From assembly GCF_001039355.2 (NCBI RefSeq), contig NW_019775582.1, forward strand, positions 46,063 through 110,062: a stretch of 64,000 bases of DNA, written 5' to 3'. Shown here piece after piece: positions 41,201 to 53,131 of the stretch (its first letter is position 1; each line of letters opens with the position of its first letter). A program made the translations under genes and the position numbers. Under the pieces are notes generated by a model that did not search any database, was not told the origin of the DNA, and saw nothing but the letters and a program-made list of their open reading frames with translations. This DNA comes from Lingula anatina. Taxonomy: Eukaryota > Brachiopoda > Lingulata > Lingulida > Lingulidae.

Positions 41201-43408
41201 GCAACATATTATTTTTTTAATCTATATTCAAATGTATCAAAATCAAATCTCATTCCATGCCAGTTTTATAATAATAATAATAATTATTATTATTATTTAT
41301 AGTCTAAAATCCATATAAAATGTTCAGTAGACTTTACATGGGTAAAATGAACAGAATAAGATGAATAAAGTCAGTAAATAAATAGTCAGTTAAAGATATT
41401 AAGATATTAAAATGTATATGTGATATTATAAATTTCCCAATTATTTTCAAACTTAAAACAAGGATTTTAAACCTTATAATTGCAAGTCTGTCATATTAAA
41501 ACACTGATTTTCATTAAAAGATTGGGACTTTTAAAGAGCTTATCACATCAAGAAGAGCCCAGGTCTAGCAAGGCCGAGACCTAAATATGGCGGACCTACA
41601 TGAAAGGAAGACAGTATAATCCTTTAATGGTCTCTCAGTGACATTCCTTGCTAGACCTCGGGTCTTCTCGATGTGAATGCTCTCTTACCTAGATTTCCTA
41701 GAGACTATGTTATCTGACCCTTGTTCAATATACTCCTCAGTGCTTTCTTCTCCAGATGTTGGCCTTCCATCCTCTGAGTAATGCCCTTGTTCTGCATCAG
41801 AACCACTTTCATCTTGGTCATATATTTTTTGCTGTGTGCCTTGTTCATTTAATTCTTCTTCAGAAAGATATTCTTCTTCTGATAAATGTCTATATTCTAA
41901 GTAAAATCAGAAAAAATGTTATATACAAACAGGAGAAACTGTTCATTTTGGTCAAAAAAATTAATTTTCCTGGGGTAAATGGCAATTTTCCCATACTAAC
42001 CAATGGTTAATAAATCTATTTCTACATTCAAAGTTAGTCCCTGGTTTTTTTCTAAAGAGTTTGTTTTTTGTAATAATCTCTTGAGAGATTATTATAGAGT
42101 ATAGCCATCTATGGAGGTCACGTGGTCCGATGACAAGCACAGATTGCAGATTCATTGCTATAACAGCTGTTTTTGTGGTAAAATAGAATAATTATATTGA
42201 TAAAATAATTGATAAAAAGAAAAACAATAATTTGAAAAGAATAATTATACTTATATGAGTTGTTTACAATGTATTTACTGTGAAATAAAGAAATCATATG
42301 AAGAGTTGTTATCCCTTTAAATACTTTATGCACATATAAAAGTAATGGATCAGCTGACTTTACAAGTCATTTTATGTGGTTTTAAGGTTCATTGACCTGT
42401 GAAAGTGACAGCCAAGCATTTCAACCCAAACAGCAGCATGTGGCACTATTCACAATTACCAGCACTACCAGTGTCATGACCAAGTCTTTACAGTGCAAAG
42501 GAAAAAAATAAAAATTGAGGAAAAATATAAAAATGTAGGGTGCTCTAAACAAAAGTTCAACTTTACACCTGTCGACTTAAAAATGGATTATAGAATAAAG
42601 ACAAGTACTAACCTTGTTGCTGTGGTATAGCAACTGGAATATTGGACTGTAGGGCAACAGGTTCTGGTGAGGTATACACCTCAGAAAGTTCCTGATAAGA
42701 GCAAAAAGGGTGCCATGGACATGACATTTTAATTTTATGGAAATCATATTCTCAGTCTATTATCATGTAACACAGTGTGGCTTCTTTAATTCCTACAACA
42801 ATTACATGTACCACTCACAATTTGATAAAATTTCACATTTTGAATCACACATTTATTTTAACACCATCTTCCTTCAGAAGGGAAATTACATACAACCAAG
42901 TCAAACTTACTTCTTGTGACTGTAACACAGCTGCAACTGGAGAAATATTGTTCTCCCAGTTTCTGACGAAAGTGAAAGGACGAACAGTGGTCGTGCGATT
43001 GTTCCTAAAAGTAAAGTGGAAGACGTAGGCCATCACATTATCAGTAATTTATCAATGTGGTTCATTAGTAAGCTCTTCTGAAATAAGTACATATTTTCAG
43101 TTGTTTAAGAGAGTACAACGCTATTTATAACATTGTCCGACTGGATATATCTTATGACTGTTTTAGTGTGTATGAAGCGGTGACTGTAATGACTAACGAG
43201 TCTTTACGTTTATCAAATACCGTCCGATTTGCAACTGACGTTTTAACGGACTATCACTAATTTTTGTAATTAAAAAAAACAGATGGTTAAAAATACACAG
43301 GAATAACAATACTTACAAAAATCTCCGATTAAGAATTGGACGAGTTCTTGAAGGTAAAAAGATACTTTGAGAATTCTGAGAACTTTGAGATTGTGACTCT
43401 CCCTCCAT
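38258..43408 (-). CDS. CENPU: CENP-U-like kinetochore protein
   Basis: Exons: 43408-43317, 43004-42911, 42691-42613, 41896-41689, 41163-40809, 40471-40351, 39951-39846, 39650-39572, 39222-39175, 39008-38947, 38739-38589, 38404-38258; 513 residues, against about 418 in human. The N-terminal half is acidic and Ser/Pro/Arg-rich with SRTRPILNRR and RYTPRRPPSIVSTP stretches. The C-terminal third is a coiled coil. AAKEVSSFLTDLQELQQKYR and NVPALLIEKTKDLETVSQLQ match the human AAYFLSNLKQLYQDY and SLPALLFKARTLLGAESHL region, and spacing to the C-terminus is alike. CENP-U pairs with CENP-Q in the CENP-O complex of the inner kinetochore. The assignment rests mainly on that C-terminal block. The 5' three exons recur in the duplicated block. 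Confidence 0.72.
41270..41297. repeat. ATA/ATT microsatellite in a CENP-U intron
   Basis: ATAATAATAATA followed by ATTATTATTATT forms a short self-complementary AT-rich run about 110 bases upstream, in transcription, of the exon starting at 41163. Confidence 0.8.
41543..41676. mobile_element. 134-bp foldback element next to a CENP-U donor site
   Basis: Thirty-one-base arms at 41543-41573 and 41646-41676 are inverted copies matching at 28 of 31 positions, starting TCACATC and ending AGGTCTAGCAAGG. The right arm stops 12 bases from the edge of the CENP-U exon at 41689. No clear target duplication is seen. Confidence 0.7.
41937..42321 (+). mobile_element. Dispersed MITE-like element, copy B
   Basis: It is homologous to 6297-6632 in the opposite orientation. 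Its right end AGTTGTTATCCCTTTAAA is the inverted counterpart of copy A's other end. It has about 60 extra AT-rich bases near 42180-42250. The duplicated block repeats most of it at 44801-45139. Confidence 0.6.
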
Positions 43409-44799
43409 TTCTGACGCTTTCTGTGCTTCTATTCAAAAGAATCATTATCCAAGACGAGCTGGTTTCTGTACCGCAAATAGAAACGACATCAAGTACATTT
43501 TAGTGTTCTGCGTTTAAGACACAACTGTTCAACCCCCAAAAGGTTTTGCTCTTTTCATTTTTATGTATTCTTCATTGGAAATTCTAGAAAGCAAATGGAA
43601 CAAACTTTTAAACACTCAAAGAGCACTGATACATCTACCACATTTTGCAGGGCATTGGGACATATAAACTTTCCTTCTTTAGTCCATACATGGACAACTC
43701 AAAGTCGGCATAAACATTAAGTCAGTCTTCATTGACATTTTTCACTGGTCATGAATAACCTCTCCTTTGAGTTGATTACACCAAACCAGATAGGTGCAAT
43801 ACCAGAAATAAGACTAAAAGGACCCCCCCCCCCCCCCCGAATTCAACAGGAAAAAATATTCGAGCCAGAGGGTCTATTTAGTAATTTTTTCCCCACCAAT
43901 TAGATGTGCACAGATGGAAATGTCACACTTCTTTGTCATATAAAATAACTCTGTAATAAATGGTAAAACAAACCAATTTACTTTAATACAAAGTACAACT
44001 ATGTGAAGAAATCCAGCTCCAAACAGTTGAATAATGGACATTTGAATGATACAAACATTTAAAAGTTAGCACATTACCTTTCCACCAACAAATTGTATAA
44101 TTACAATATTCTTAATAAACAATTTTAAAAACATTTTTATCAAGATATAAAGGTAAATGCCATGCTACAGATGAACAACCAAAAACTTAACTACGTGACA
44201 TTTTAGTACATAAACACAAACCAATTATGCTGGACACAGCATGCCACTTTTTCTTAAACTGTAAGTAAAAAGGGCACATTTCAAAATAACTGAACTACCA
44301 TAGCCAGCATAATGAAGATTTGGAAATCTCTCTTAACATTATGCCAAATCTAATACAAAATGTAGAAAAATAACAGTATATGTGAATTACAAACATACTT
44401 CATTGAACTATACTGCATTTATATACAAAAACTATTAAAAAGTATTGCATAAGTGTACACTATGTACATATGGAAATTACATTATGTACAAACTACTTTC
44501 CACTCATCTTAGAAATACCCATTCCAGTCAACAGTTACTTTTTCCCTCAATCTCTCTTTTACATTCATTAGGGAGGAAAGTTCGTACAATTTATGGGGGA
44601 GGAAGTGGTGTCAGTTTCTTCAATAAAATAACTGGATGAGCTTCAAAATAAAATAAATAAATAAATAAATACAATTCTTAACCTTATTCCCTTCAGTTTG
44701 CCCTTATTCAAATCATAGATATATTTGGTTTTATATTCAATTTAAACCAATTTAATGATATATTGTGGGCAACAACAGTCCAAGACATGAACAAATATG
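41983..44799. repeat. Copy 1 of a 2.8-kb near-identical duplication (CENP-U 5' end)
   Basis: It repeats at 44801-47645 with an initial offset of 2818, separated by the N at 44800. It includes the first three CENP-U coding exons and upstream DNA. Differences are scattered SNPs, small indels and a longer AAAT run in the second copy. Confidence 0.92.
43409..44799. other. CENP-U upstream region, copy 1
   Basis: This non-coding stretch contains a poly-C run near 43825-43840 and (AAAT)n near 44647-44672. It probably holds the CENP-U promoter next to 43408. No exon is recognised. Confidence 0.6.
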
Positions 44800-44800
44800 N

Positions 44801-47480
44801 CAATTTTCCCATACTAACCAATGGTTAATAAATCTATTTCTACATTCAAAGTTAGTCCCTGGTTTTTTTCTAAAGAGTTTGTTTTTTGTAATAATCTCTT
44901 GAGAGATTATTATAGAGTATAGCCATCTATGGAGGTCACGTGGTCCGATGACAAGCACAGATTGCAGATTCATTGCTATAACAGCTGTTTTTGTGGTAAA
45001 ATAGAATAATTATATTGATAAAATAATTGATAAAAAGAAAAACAATAATTTGAAAAGAATAATTATACTTATATGAGTTGTTTACAATGTATTTACTGTG
45101 AAATAAAGAAATCATATGAAGAGTTGTTATCCCTTTAAATACTTTATGCACATATAAAAGTAATGGATCAGCTGACTTTACAAGTCATTTTATGTGGTTT
45201 TAAGGTTCATTGACCTGTCAAAGTGACAGCCAAGCATTTCAACCCAAACAGCAGCATGTGGCACTATTCACAATTACCAGCACTACCAGTGCCATGACCA
45301 AGTCTTTACAGTGCAAAGGAAAAAAATAAAAATTGAGGAAAAATATAAAAATGTAAGGGTGCTCTAAACAAAAGTTCAACTTTACACCTGTCGACTTAAA
45401 AATGGATTATAGAATAAAGACAAGCACTAACCTTGTTGCTGTGGTATAGCAACTGGAATATTGGACTGTAGGGCAACAGGTTCTGGTGAGGTATACACCT
45501 CAGAAAGTTCCTGATAAGAGCAAAAAGGGTGCCATGGACATGACATTTTAATTTTATGGAAATCATATTCTCAGTCTATTATCATGTAACACAGTGTGGC
45601 TTCTTTAATTCCTACAACAATTACATGTACCACTCACAATTTGATAAAATTTCATATTTTGAATCACACTTTTATTTTAACACCATCTTCCTTCAGAAGG
45701 GAAATTACATACAACCAAGTCAAACTTACTTCTTGTGACTGTAACACAGCTGCAACTGGAGAAATATTGTTCTCCCAGTTTCTGACGAAAGTGAAAGGAC
45801 GAACAGTGGTCGTGCGATTGTTCCTAAAAGTAAAGTGGAAGACGTAGGCCATCACATTATCAGTAATTTATCAATGTGGTTCATTAGTAAGCTCTTCTGA
45901 AATAAGTACATATTTTCAGTTGTTTAAGAGAGTACAACGCTATTTATAACATTGTCCGACTGGATATATCTTATGACTGTTTTAGTGTGTATGAAGCGGT
46001 GACTGTAATGACTAACGAGTCTTTACTAACGTTTATCAAATACCGTCCGATTTGCAACTGACGTTTTAACGGACTATCACATATGCTAGTTTTTAATTAA
46101 AAAAAAACAGATGGTTAAAAATACACAGGAATAACAATACTTACAAAAATCTCCGATTAAGAATTGGACGAGTTCTTGAAGGTAAAAAGATACTTTGAGA
46201 ATTCTGAGAACTTTGAGATTGTGAATCTCCCTCCATTTCTGTCGCTTTCTGTGCTTCTATTCAAAAGAATCATTATCCAAGACGAGCTGGTTTCTGTACC
46301 ACAAATAGAAACGACATCGAGTACATTTTAGTGTTCTGCGTTTAAGACACAACTGTTCAACCCCCAAAAGGTTTTGCTCTTTTCATTTTTATGTATTCTT
46401 CATTGGAAATTCTAGAAAGCAAATGGAACAAACTTTTAAACACTCAAAGAGCACTGATACATCTACCACATTTTGCAGGGCACTGGGACATATAAACTTT
46501 CCTTCTTTAGTCCATATATGGACAACTCAAAGTTGGCATAAACATTAAGTCAGTCTTCATTGACATTTTTCACTGGTCATGAATAACCTCTCCTTTGAGT
46601 TGATTACACCAAACCAGATAGGTGCAATACCAGAAATAAGACTAAAAGGACCCCCCCCCCCCCCCCTGAATTCAACAGGAAAAAATATTCGAGCCAGAGG
46701 GTCTATTTAGTAATTTTTTCCCCACCAATTAGATGTGCACAGATGGAAATGTCACACTTCTTCGTCATATAAAATAACTCTGTAATAAATGGTAAAACAA
46801 ACCAATTTACTTTAATACAAAGTACAACTATGTGAAGAAATCCAGCTCCAAACAGTTGAATAATGGACATTTGAATGATACAAACATTTAAAAGTTAGCA
46901 CATTACCTTTCCACCAACAAATTGTATAATTACAATATTCTTAATAAACAATTTTAAAAACATTTTTATCAAGTTATAAAGGTAAATGCCATGCTACAGA
47001 TGAACAACCAAAAACTAAACTACGTGACATTTTAGTACATAAACACAAACCAATTATGCTGGACACAGCATGCCACTTTTTCTTAAACTGTAAGTAAAAA
47101 GGGCACATTTCAAAATAACTGAACTACCATAGCCAGCATAATGAAGATTTGGAAATCTCTCTTAACATTATGCCAAATCTAATACAAAATGTAGAAAAAT
47201 AACAGTATATGTGAATTACAAACATACTTCATTGAACTATACTGCATTTATATACAAAAACTATTAAAAAGTATTGCATAAGTGTACACTATGTACATAT
47301 GGAAATTACATTATGTACAAACTACTTTCCACTCATCTTAGAAATACCCATTCCAGTCAACAGTTACTTTTTCCCTCAATCTCTTTTACATTCATTAGGG
47401 AGGAAAGTTCGTACAATTTATGGGGGAGGAAGTGGTGTCAGTTTCTTCAATAAAATAACTGGATGAGTTTCAAAATAAAA

Positions 47481-47515
<35 letters not shown>

Positions 47516-47645
47516 ATACAATTCTTAACCTTATTCCCTTCAGTTTGCCCTTATTCAAATCATAGATATATTTGGTTTTATATTCAATTTAAACCAATTT
47601 AATGATATATTGTGGGCAACAACAGTCCAAGACATGAACAAATAC
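44801..47645. repeat. Copy 2 of the 2.8-kb duplication
   Basis: This partner of 41983-44799 is contiguous with the SIRT1 3' end. In it the AAAT run at about 47475-47517 has roughly five more units than copy 1. Confidence 0.92.
45432..46236 (-). pseudogene. Duplicate first three CENP-U exons (alternative haplotype)
   Basis: Exons 46236-46145, 45823-45730 and 45510-45432 repeat the start codon and frame of the CENP-U 5' exons with a few substitutions. No downstream CENP-U exons follow in this copy. It is an assembly duplicate, not a second locus. Confidence 0.85.
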
Positions 47646-47766
47646 GAATTCCAACAAGACAGATCAATATTTAGAACAGCAGCTTTGGAGTAAACTGGAT
47701 TGTAGCATTTTAACTCCATTTATGTATTTGCACTTCCCCTCCATCCAGCTCCAGATTTGGTCTCCA
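47646..47766 (-). other. SIRT1 3' UTR start
   Basis: This non-coding sequence lies directly after the SIRT1 stop. The 3' UTR probably continues into the duplicated block. An ATTAAA-type signal (TTTAAT on the plus strand) is present near 47597. Confidence 0.4.
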
Positions 47767-50700
47767 TTAAGTTATAAGGACATTTAAAGAGTTACTGCCC
47801 TCATTATCAATTTGATCAGTTAACGTCTCTCCTAAATATGCAGGTGCCACATCTTGATCAGGTTTAGGTCTGGACATGTTAATGTCAGAGAGATTTTGAA
47901 CACTGCTGTTGTTGTCAGATATTTCATTTTCAGGCTTATCATGAATGTGATGATTGGCCTTTTCTTCATTAATGTCGTCAAGATCTGGCTCACCATCGCT
48001 GCTCTCTGCTCCACTGTCATCCTCTGAGAACACCTCTGCACCAGGAAACACATACCTATTTGGAGGAACATGAAGGTAACTGTGCTCTGTAAAAAAAAAA
48101 GAAAACATTTCATACATGCACCGTGCACATAATTTCACATATTCATAATCATTCTCCATGCTGTATGAACTAAGTGTATGGATATATGAAGTGTATGAGT
48201 ACCTTTTTGGGATGTCAAACTTTTAATCAATACAAAGAACAAAAAGTCAAAAATGTGCAATAATGACATGCCTATCCACACATTAGTACAAAATTAATAA
48301 AATATTAAAAAATCAACATAATTTTCCCTTTTAATGATATCATTTACCTGGTAGTCTTAATGCAATACTTTGTTTCTTTTTGGGTATCCAACATTCCCTT
48401 AATGCTGCCAAGTCTGTGGTTGAAGCCAATTTGCTGTCTCCATCATCAGTTGGTATGGATGACACTTCAGTTATGCTTGATACTTCCTCATCAACACTAT
48501 ATTGTTGCTTATTACTACTCATATTGCTGTCACTATTTTCTGAAAATTGTCTGTCAACTTCTGATATTGGTGTTTGATCGCTTTCCTTTTCTACATTTGC
48601 TTGTTCTGCCTGGCTCTCGTCCTTCAACTCAATGGCAATTTGTTCAGAAGTTTCAACACAAGCATTTTGTGCAGATTGTTTGGAAGGCACTGATGCACAA
48701 GGGACCTCATCCTGTGCTGGCAAGGTAGGCTCTGGAACTCTTTCATCAGAACCTATATGTCCAGCAAAATGAGGACTTGATCTACTGATTAAACATGGAG
48801 ATTCAGGAGGTGTTGGCAGGCAGTCCTTGGATATCTCTGTTAGTTTTTCACCATCTTTAGAACACAGGGATCCCCAACCCTCTCCCAGTCTCCTGCATAG
48901 TTCTTGGACTATCCCGTCACAGTCCCCAAGAAGCTCCACGTCAAAATTGAGGTGTTTCAGTGGCTCTCTGTTGATAAGTATTTGTGGCACATGAGGTGAT
49001 ACAGAGTCTGAAAGAAAAAAGAATTAGAGTATTATGCTATTCCATGGTAAGGAATGAGATTGAAAGTTTCATTTTCAACGTAATTGTACAAACAATCCAT
49101 GAAATGAAGTATAAACATCAACACAAATGACAGACAAACAACTGACTGAAAAAACGATGAAAAATATAACTATTTTGAAGTGCGCAATACCTTTACCCAC
49201 AGCTATGTCCAAAATGGACAGAATTTGAATGATGTACCCACACCCCAAAACACAATCCGCATACAAACAGCCTAGAGACAATGACTGACCTCTGTAAATA
49301 CTCAGAGAGTGATATCAGGATATGTTAGAGATTTCACTTTCAGTATCACTTACTGGGTATAAGAGCTACTGGTCTGACTTTGAGAGAAGATCCTATGACA
49401 ATGAGCAGATCACAGTTATCTTTGTCATGAGACATGCTTTTGTGGAACTCCTCTGGCAAGCTTTCTCCAAAAAACACTATGTCTGGCTTCATAATAGGCA
49501 TTTCAGCTTCTGGAGGGCAGTTAGGGCATCTTGGAATAACCTGTCAGTTTTATACAAACATGTCAGAATTGATGCAGAACTTTTATTTAAATAATGGATT
49601 GTTAAGCAATTCCCTTTTAACCATGCTCTTTAAAAATTTTTTTTCCCAAAAATGGAGCTTAAAAAAACAATCTCTGCATTAAATGCGGAGTTTCATATTT
49701 CATGATAACATAACATGTGCTTAACCAATAGGATCACATACTCAGGAAAAAATCAGTCAAATAATTGCAAGTTAACCATTTTCCATAATAACTTTATCAG
49801 TTAAAATAATCATTTATTATAAGAAGTTAACTGTGGTAAACTGTTTCCACAAAAGTGAAAACCTAACATTTTGCATTTGTTTTCACAAACCTGTTTCATG
49901 ATGTCTTCTTTTACAGCATTGGCATCCACTTTGTACTTGCAGGTCATACATGTGGCTGTTGCAAATGACCCTGCAAATGATGCATAAAGCCAATAATGTA
50001 CTGTTTTTGTCTTTTGTATAAAATGTGTTTTTAATCTTTTAAAACCATCAAAATAGATTGCTTTCCTTTTTTTCAAATTTCTATTTATGATACAAAATTT
50101 TTCTTACCATGGCACTGAATAACATTTTGAATGCCTGCTACTTGTTCCAATGTGTCTATATTTTGTGCATAGTTCCTTAATAGTTTTTCATGATCTTCAA
50201 GAAGTTTTATAAACCTATGACATGGTGAAGGTTGGAACTGGCCTGGATAGATTTCCTATTGAAAATACAGGACACTGGTAATGTTTCAAAAATACTAAAA
50301 AGCAATTTCAGTTTACAATTATGCCAATATATCCAATCACTGTTAAGATAACTTCTAAAGAAGTAAAACGCAGATTAAAATTTCATTATCACACTTGAAT
50401 ATGACATATTCAATATACCAAGCATCATTTTAACCATTAACTTTACATCTTGATATTCTTAACCATACTGACCTTAGCAAACTTGAAGAATGGTTTAGGG
50501 TTGTTTCTGAAGTATCTTATATCAAACATAGCTTGAGGATCTGGAAGGTCTGGGTAGTCGACAGATAAACGGGCATAGATACCATTGCGCGAGCGAAAAT
50601 CTGGAATTCCACAGGATACTGAAACCTGAAACAAAGAAGTATAAGGTCTCTGCATTCCATATTCAAGATTGTATACAGTTTTATGTAGTTCTATAAACTG

Positions 50701-52805
50701 AAAAGGCAATTTTAAAGTATTACACTTTTGATGAATTATAATAAATAAGGATATCCCCCATTCTTCTAAAAACATTCATACTTGAATTATGAAGAAATGC
50801 TCCCAACTTCATACAGTTTAAGCAGAGGCCACATAAGGGTCACTTACCCCTGCACCTGTCAATACAATTATATTTCTTGCTCTTTTTATCAGTTCTACTA
50901 CATCATCCATGGTGTTCACATGGCTAAGTTTCTTTCTCTTAGGAGGCTCTGAGAGGATCTCCACCACAATCTTCCACAGAGTCAAATCATCCACCTCATC
51001 TGGTATAAAAGTACTGTGTGGTAACAGGTGGTGAAGTATTTCCCTTGGTTCCCTTCCACCAGCCATTTGTCTATGAACCCATGAGATGGGACCTAAATAG
51101 AAGAAGTTGATATTTTATTTAAAAAAACAACAACAACAACCAGGCTTCATAGCTACATATTCACATCATGATAACTTATTCAGCAGCTCTCACAAACAAA
51201 AACAAACATATAATCTGCTCTCTTTAAAATACTTAAATACCATTTCCAATATTCTTATATGAGAATGTACGTCATTGTGTATATGTACTAACACTTACCT
51301 GCCATCGATCTCCATTCTTCTTCAGCACTCATTCCTGATAAATCACTCATTTCGCTTATGTTGTCCTCTTCCTGCTATCCATCAAATGAAAGACATTAAA
51401 ATAATTTCTTGAGAGTTAATTTTAACTTGAAATAAACTGATATAGAGAAACACTTGTAAAGTTCTGTTTCACCATTATGATTTTACATTCTGATTTCATG
51501 ATGAAAATTTTGACCTACCTGACTTCCAGTATTATCACTGCCATCTCCCGACCCTCCACTGAGGTAGTACTCTAACTCATCCTCTCCTGCAAGCAAGAAT
51601 TACTCAACACTGCTTAAAAAACATCAAATGTGTGTGTGTGCATGCGTTTGTGCATAAATCTGCAATATATAGATGTAATCATTAAGCATCCCAAGAATGT
51701 TTCAGAAAATTGTGAGCAAAACATCACGTATATGATACATGTTTCTTCAGATCAACTTTGATATCAATTGCTTCTGGATAAAGATTCAACAAATTTCCAC
51801 AGAGCATAAGTTATCTATCTTTGAAGCACATGCACTTACCTTCGGCATGCACATAAACTTCTGGGGGATGTTCATTCATTCCTGGGAATTCTGATGGAAT
51901 AATATCCTCTATGGGCACATTGCTTACAAGATTGTCCTTGTCGTTTTCAACTGCAAACAAGGCAGCAAAGCTGTCAAATGTACAGACAAAAAACAGGAAA
52001 TAACTATGCACAAAATAGGCTACTGTCAATTCTGATGCAAAAGTACATTCCTTAAAATGTGTTTACAGTGTTGCATATATGCTGAAAAGTGAAAAAACAG
52101 CATAACTTCTACAATAATGGCCCGATCATGCTGATTTTCGAACTTGACCTGCGTTTTATGAATATTCATCAGCTCTGTAAATATTAAGCCAAAAAGTAAA
52201 ACTGCCCTCCACTTATCGTGTTTACAATGAAAGTGCACGGCGTCGGCGACAGCGACAGTGACGGCGACGACAGACACAGGTGATGGCAATATGTACCGAC
52301 ANAAAATTGATTGAATCAATTGAAAATTCAAATAACAATTGGTTTGACATTGAGTAAAATCCCATTCCAATGTGCGTGTTATGTCAAAATAATCCACGTG
52401 GTGATTGACCTAAATTACGTTAAAAAGTAGGTCACAACTGTTTTGCTTGGTCAGTATATCTTCATAATTTTTGTTCCTTGGGTTCGAAAGAGACAAAAAT
52501 AGCTATATATTTCAATAAAGGAGAACTTATGCTATAACCTGATGCTGACAAAATAACCGCTTATAGACGCTGTTTTTTTATTTTAATTTGGGCTCCTCTT
52601 GCATGACCTAGGCGAACTTTTTTGTAGGAAATGACACACCTTTCAAGTGTTCTTCTTGTAGACCTTCTTTCAATCTCTTTTGTAGGCAGATAGAATCCCC
52701 AGCCTCTAATCCTTCTCCCGGCCCCCTAACGAAGTCTTCAAATGAATCTGTATCCGACCTAGGACGTTTTAATTGTGATGAGAATTCGCTTCCTTGTGCC
52801 GCCAT
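47767..52805 (-). CDS. SIRT1: SIRT1-class NAD-dependent protein deacetylase
   Basis: Exons: 52805-52640, 51950-51840, 51586-51519, 51371-51299, 51092-50848, 50625-50473, 50255-50108, 49970-49891, 49540-49354, 49007-48348, 48086-47767; 736 residues (human 747). The sirtuin core shows [17 protein letters not shown] (NAD site), [20 protein letters not shown] (catalytic His), zinc ligands CMTCKY and [17 protein letters not shown] and [14 protein letters not shown]. The C-terminal segment [12 protein letters not shown] and [15 protein letters not shown] is the SIRT1-type extension that packs on the core. Both tails are acidic and disordered. It deacetylates histones and transcription factors, mainly in the nucleus. 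The ATG is embedded in a YY1-like site. It is head to head with DNAJC12. Confidence 0.96.
51956..52049 (-). repeat. SIRT1 intron-1 copy of the 94-bp shared segment
   Basis: It matches 414-507 inverted, with one difference. It covers the last part of intron 1 up to five bases from the exon at 51950, so it includes the branch-point and acceptor region. Confidence 0.8.
52236..52275. repeat. GC-rich GGCGAC/AGCGAC-type repeat beside an N
   Basis: Imperfect six-base units (GGCGAC, AGCGAC, AGTGAC, GGCGAC) lie 25-65 bases before the single N at 52302 in SIRT1 intron 1. They may have caused the assembly break. Confidence 0.6.
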
Positions 52806-52808
52806 ATT
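52798..52808 (-). promoter_or_regulatory. YY1-like site over the SIRT1 start codon
   Basis: The minus strand reads AATATGGCGGC, an exact fit to the consensus AAnATGGCGGC, with its ATG being the SIRT1 start. YY1 sites of this kind commonly sit at translation starts of TATA-less genes. Confidence 0.5.
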
Positions 52809-53131
52809 GGATTTGGACGCGGTATACAATTGCGCATGCTCTGTGGAAGTGTGAACGTCACAGGGAGCAATAATTTTTTAATATTTTCTTTATTTACTAT
52901 ACACATTAGTGTGTACTTGACAGTGACTTTATGAAATGTTCCCAATGGTCAATTTTACAAATATACTTATGTTAAAAATAAGAAGAGAGTAGCCTTTATA
53001 ACTAAGAATTATTGCTCTTTTGGAATATTAGAAAACACTAACAAATATACACTCCCATCATATATAAACACTTCCGGCAACAAGCTTGAAGTTGTGCAGG
53101 CGGTGCAAATGTCCTTCTGTTGTGACCCACA
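52806..53131. promoter_or_regulatory. Bidirectional promoter region between SIRT1 and DNAJC12
   Basis: The start codons are 326 bases apart on opposite strands. ACTTCCGG at 53070-53077 is an ETS/GABP-type core, common in bidirectional promoters. No TATA box is clear. Confidence 0.65.

Noticed and set aside
45432-46236. A second CENP-U gene
   Set aside because: Only the first three exons are present, in a block copied across the N at 44800 with no downstream exons.
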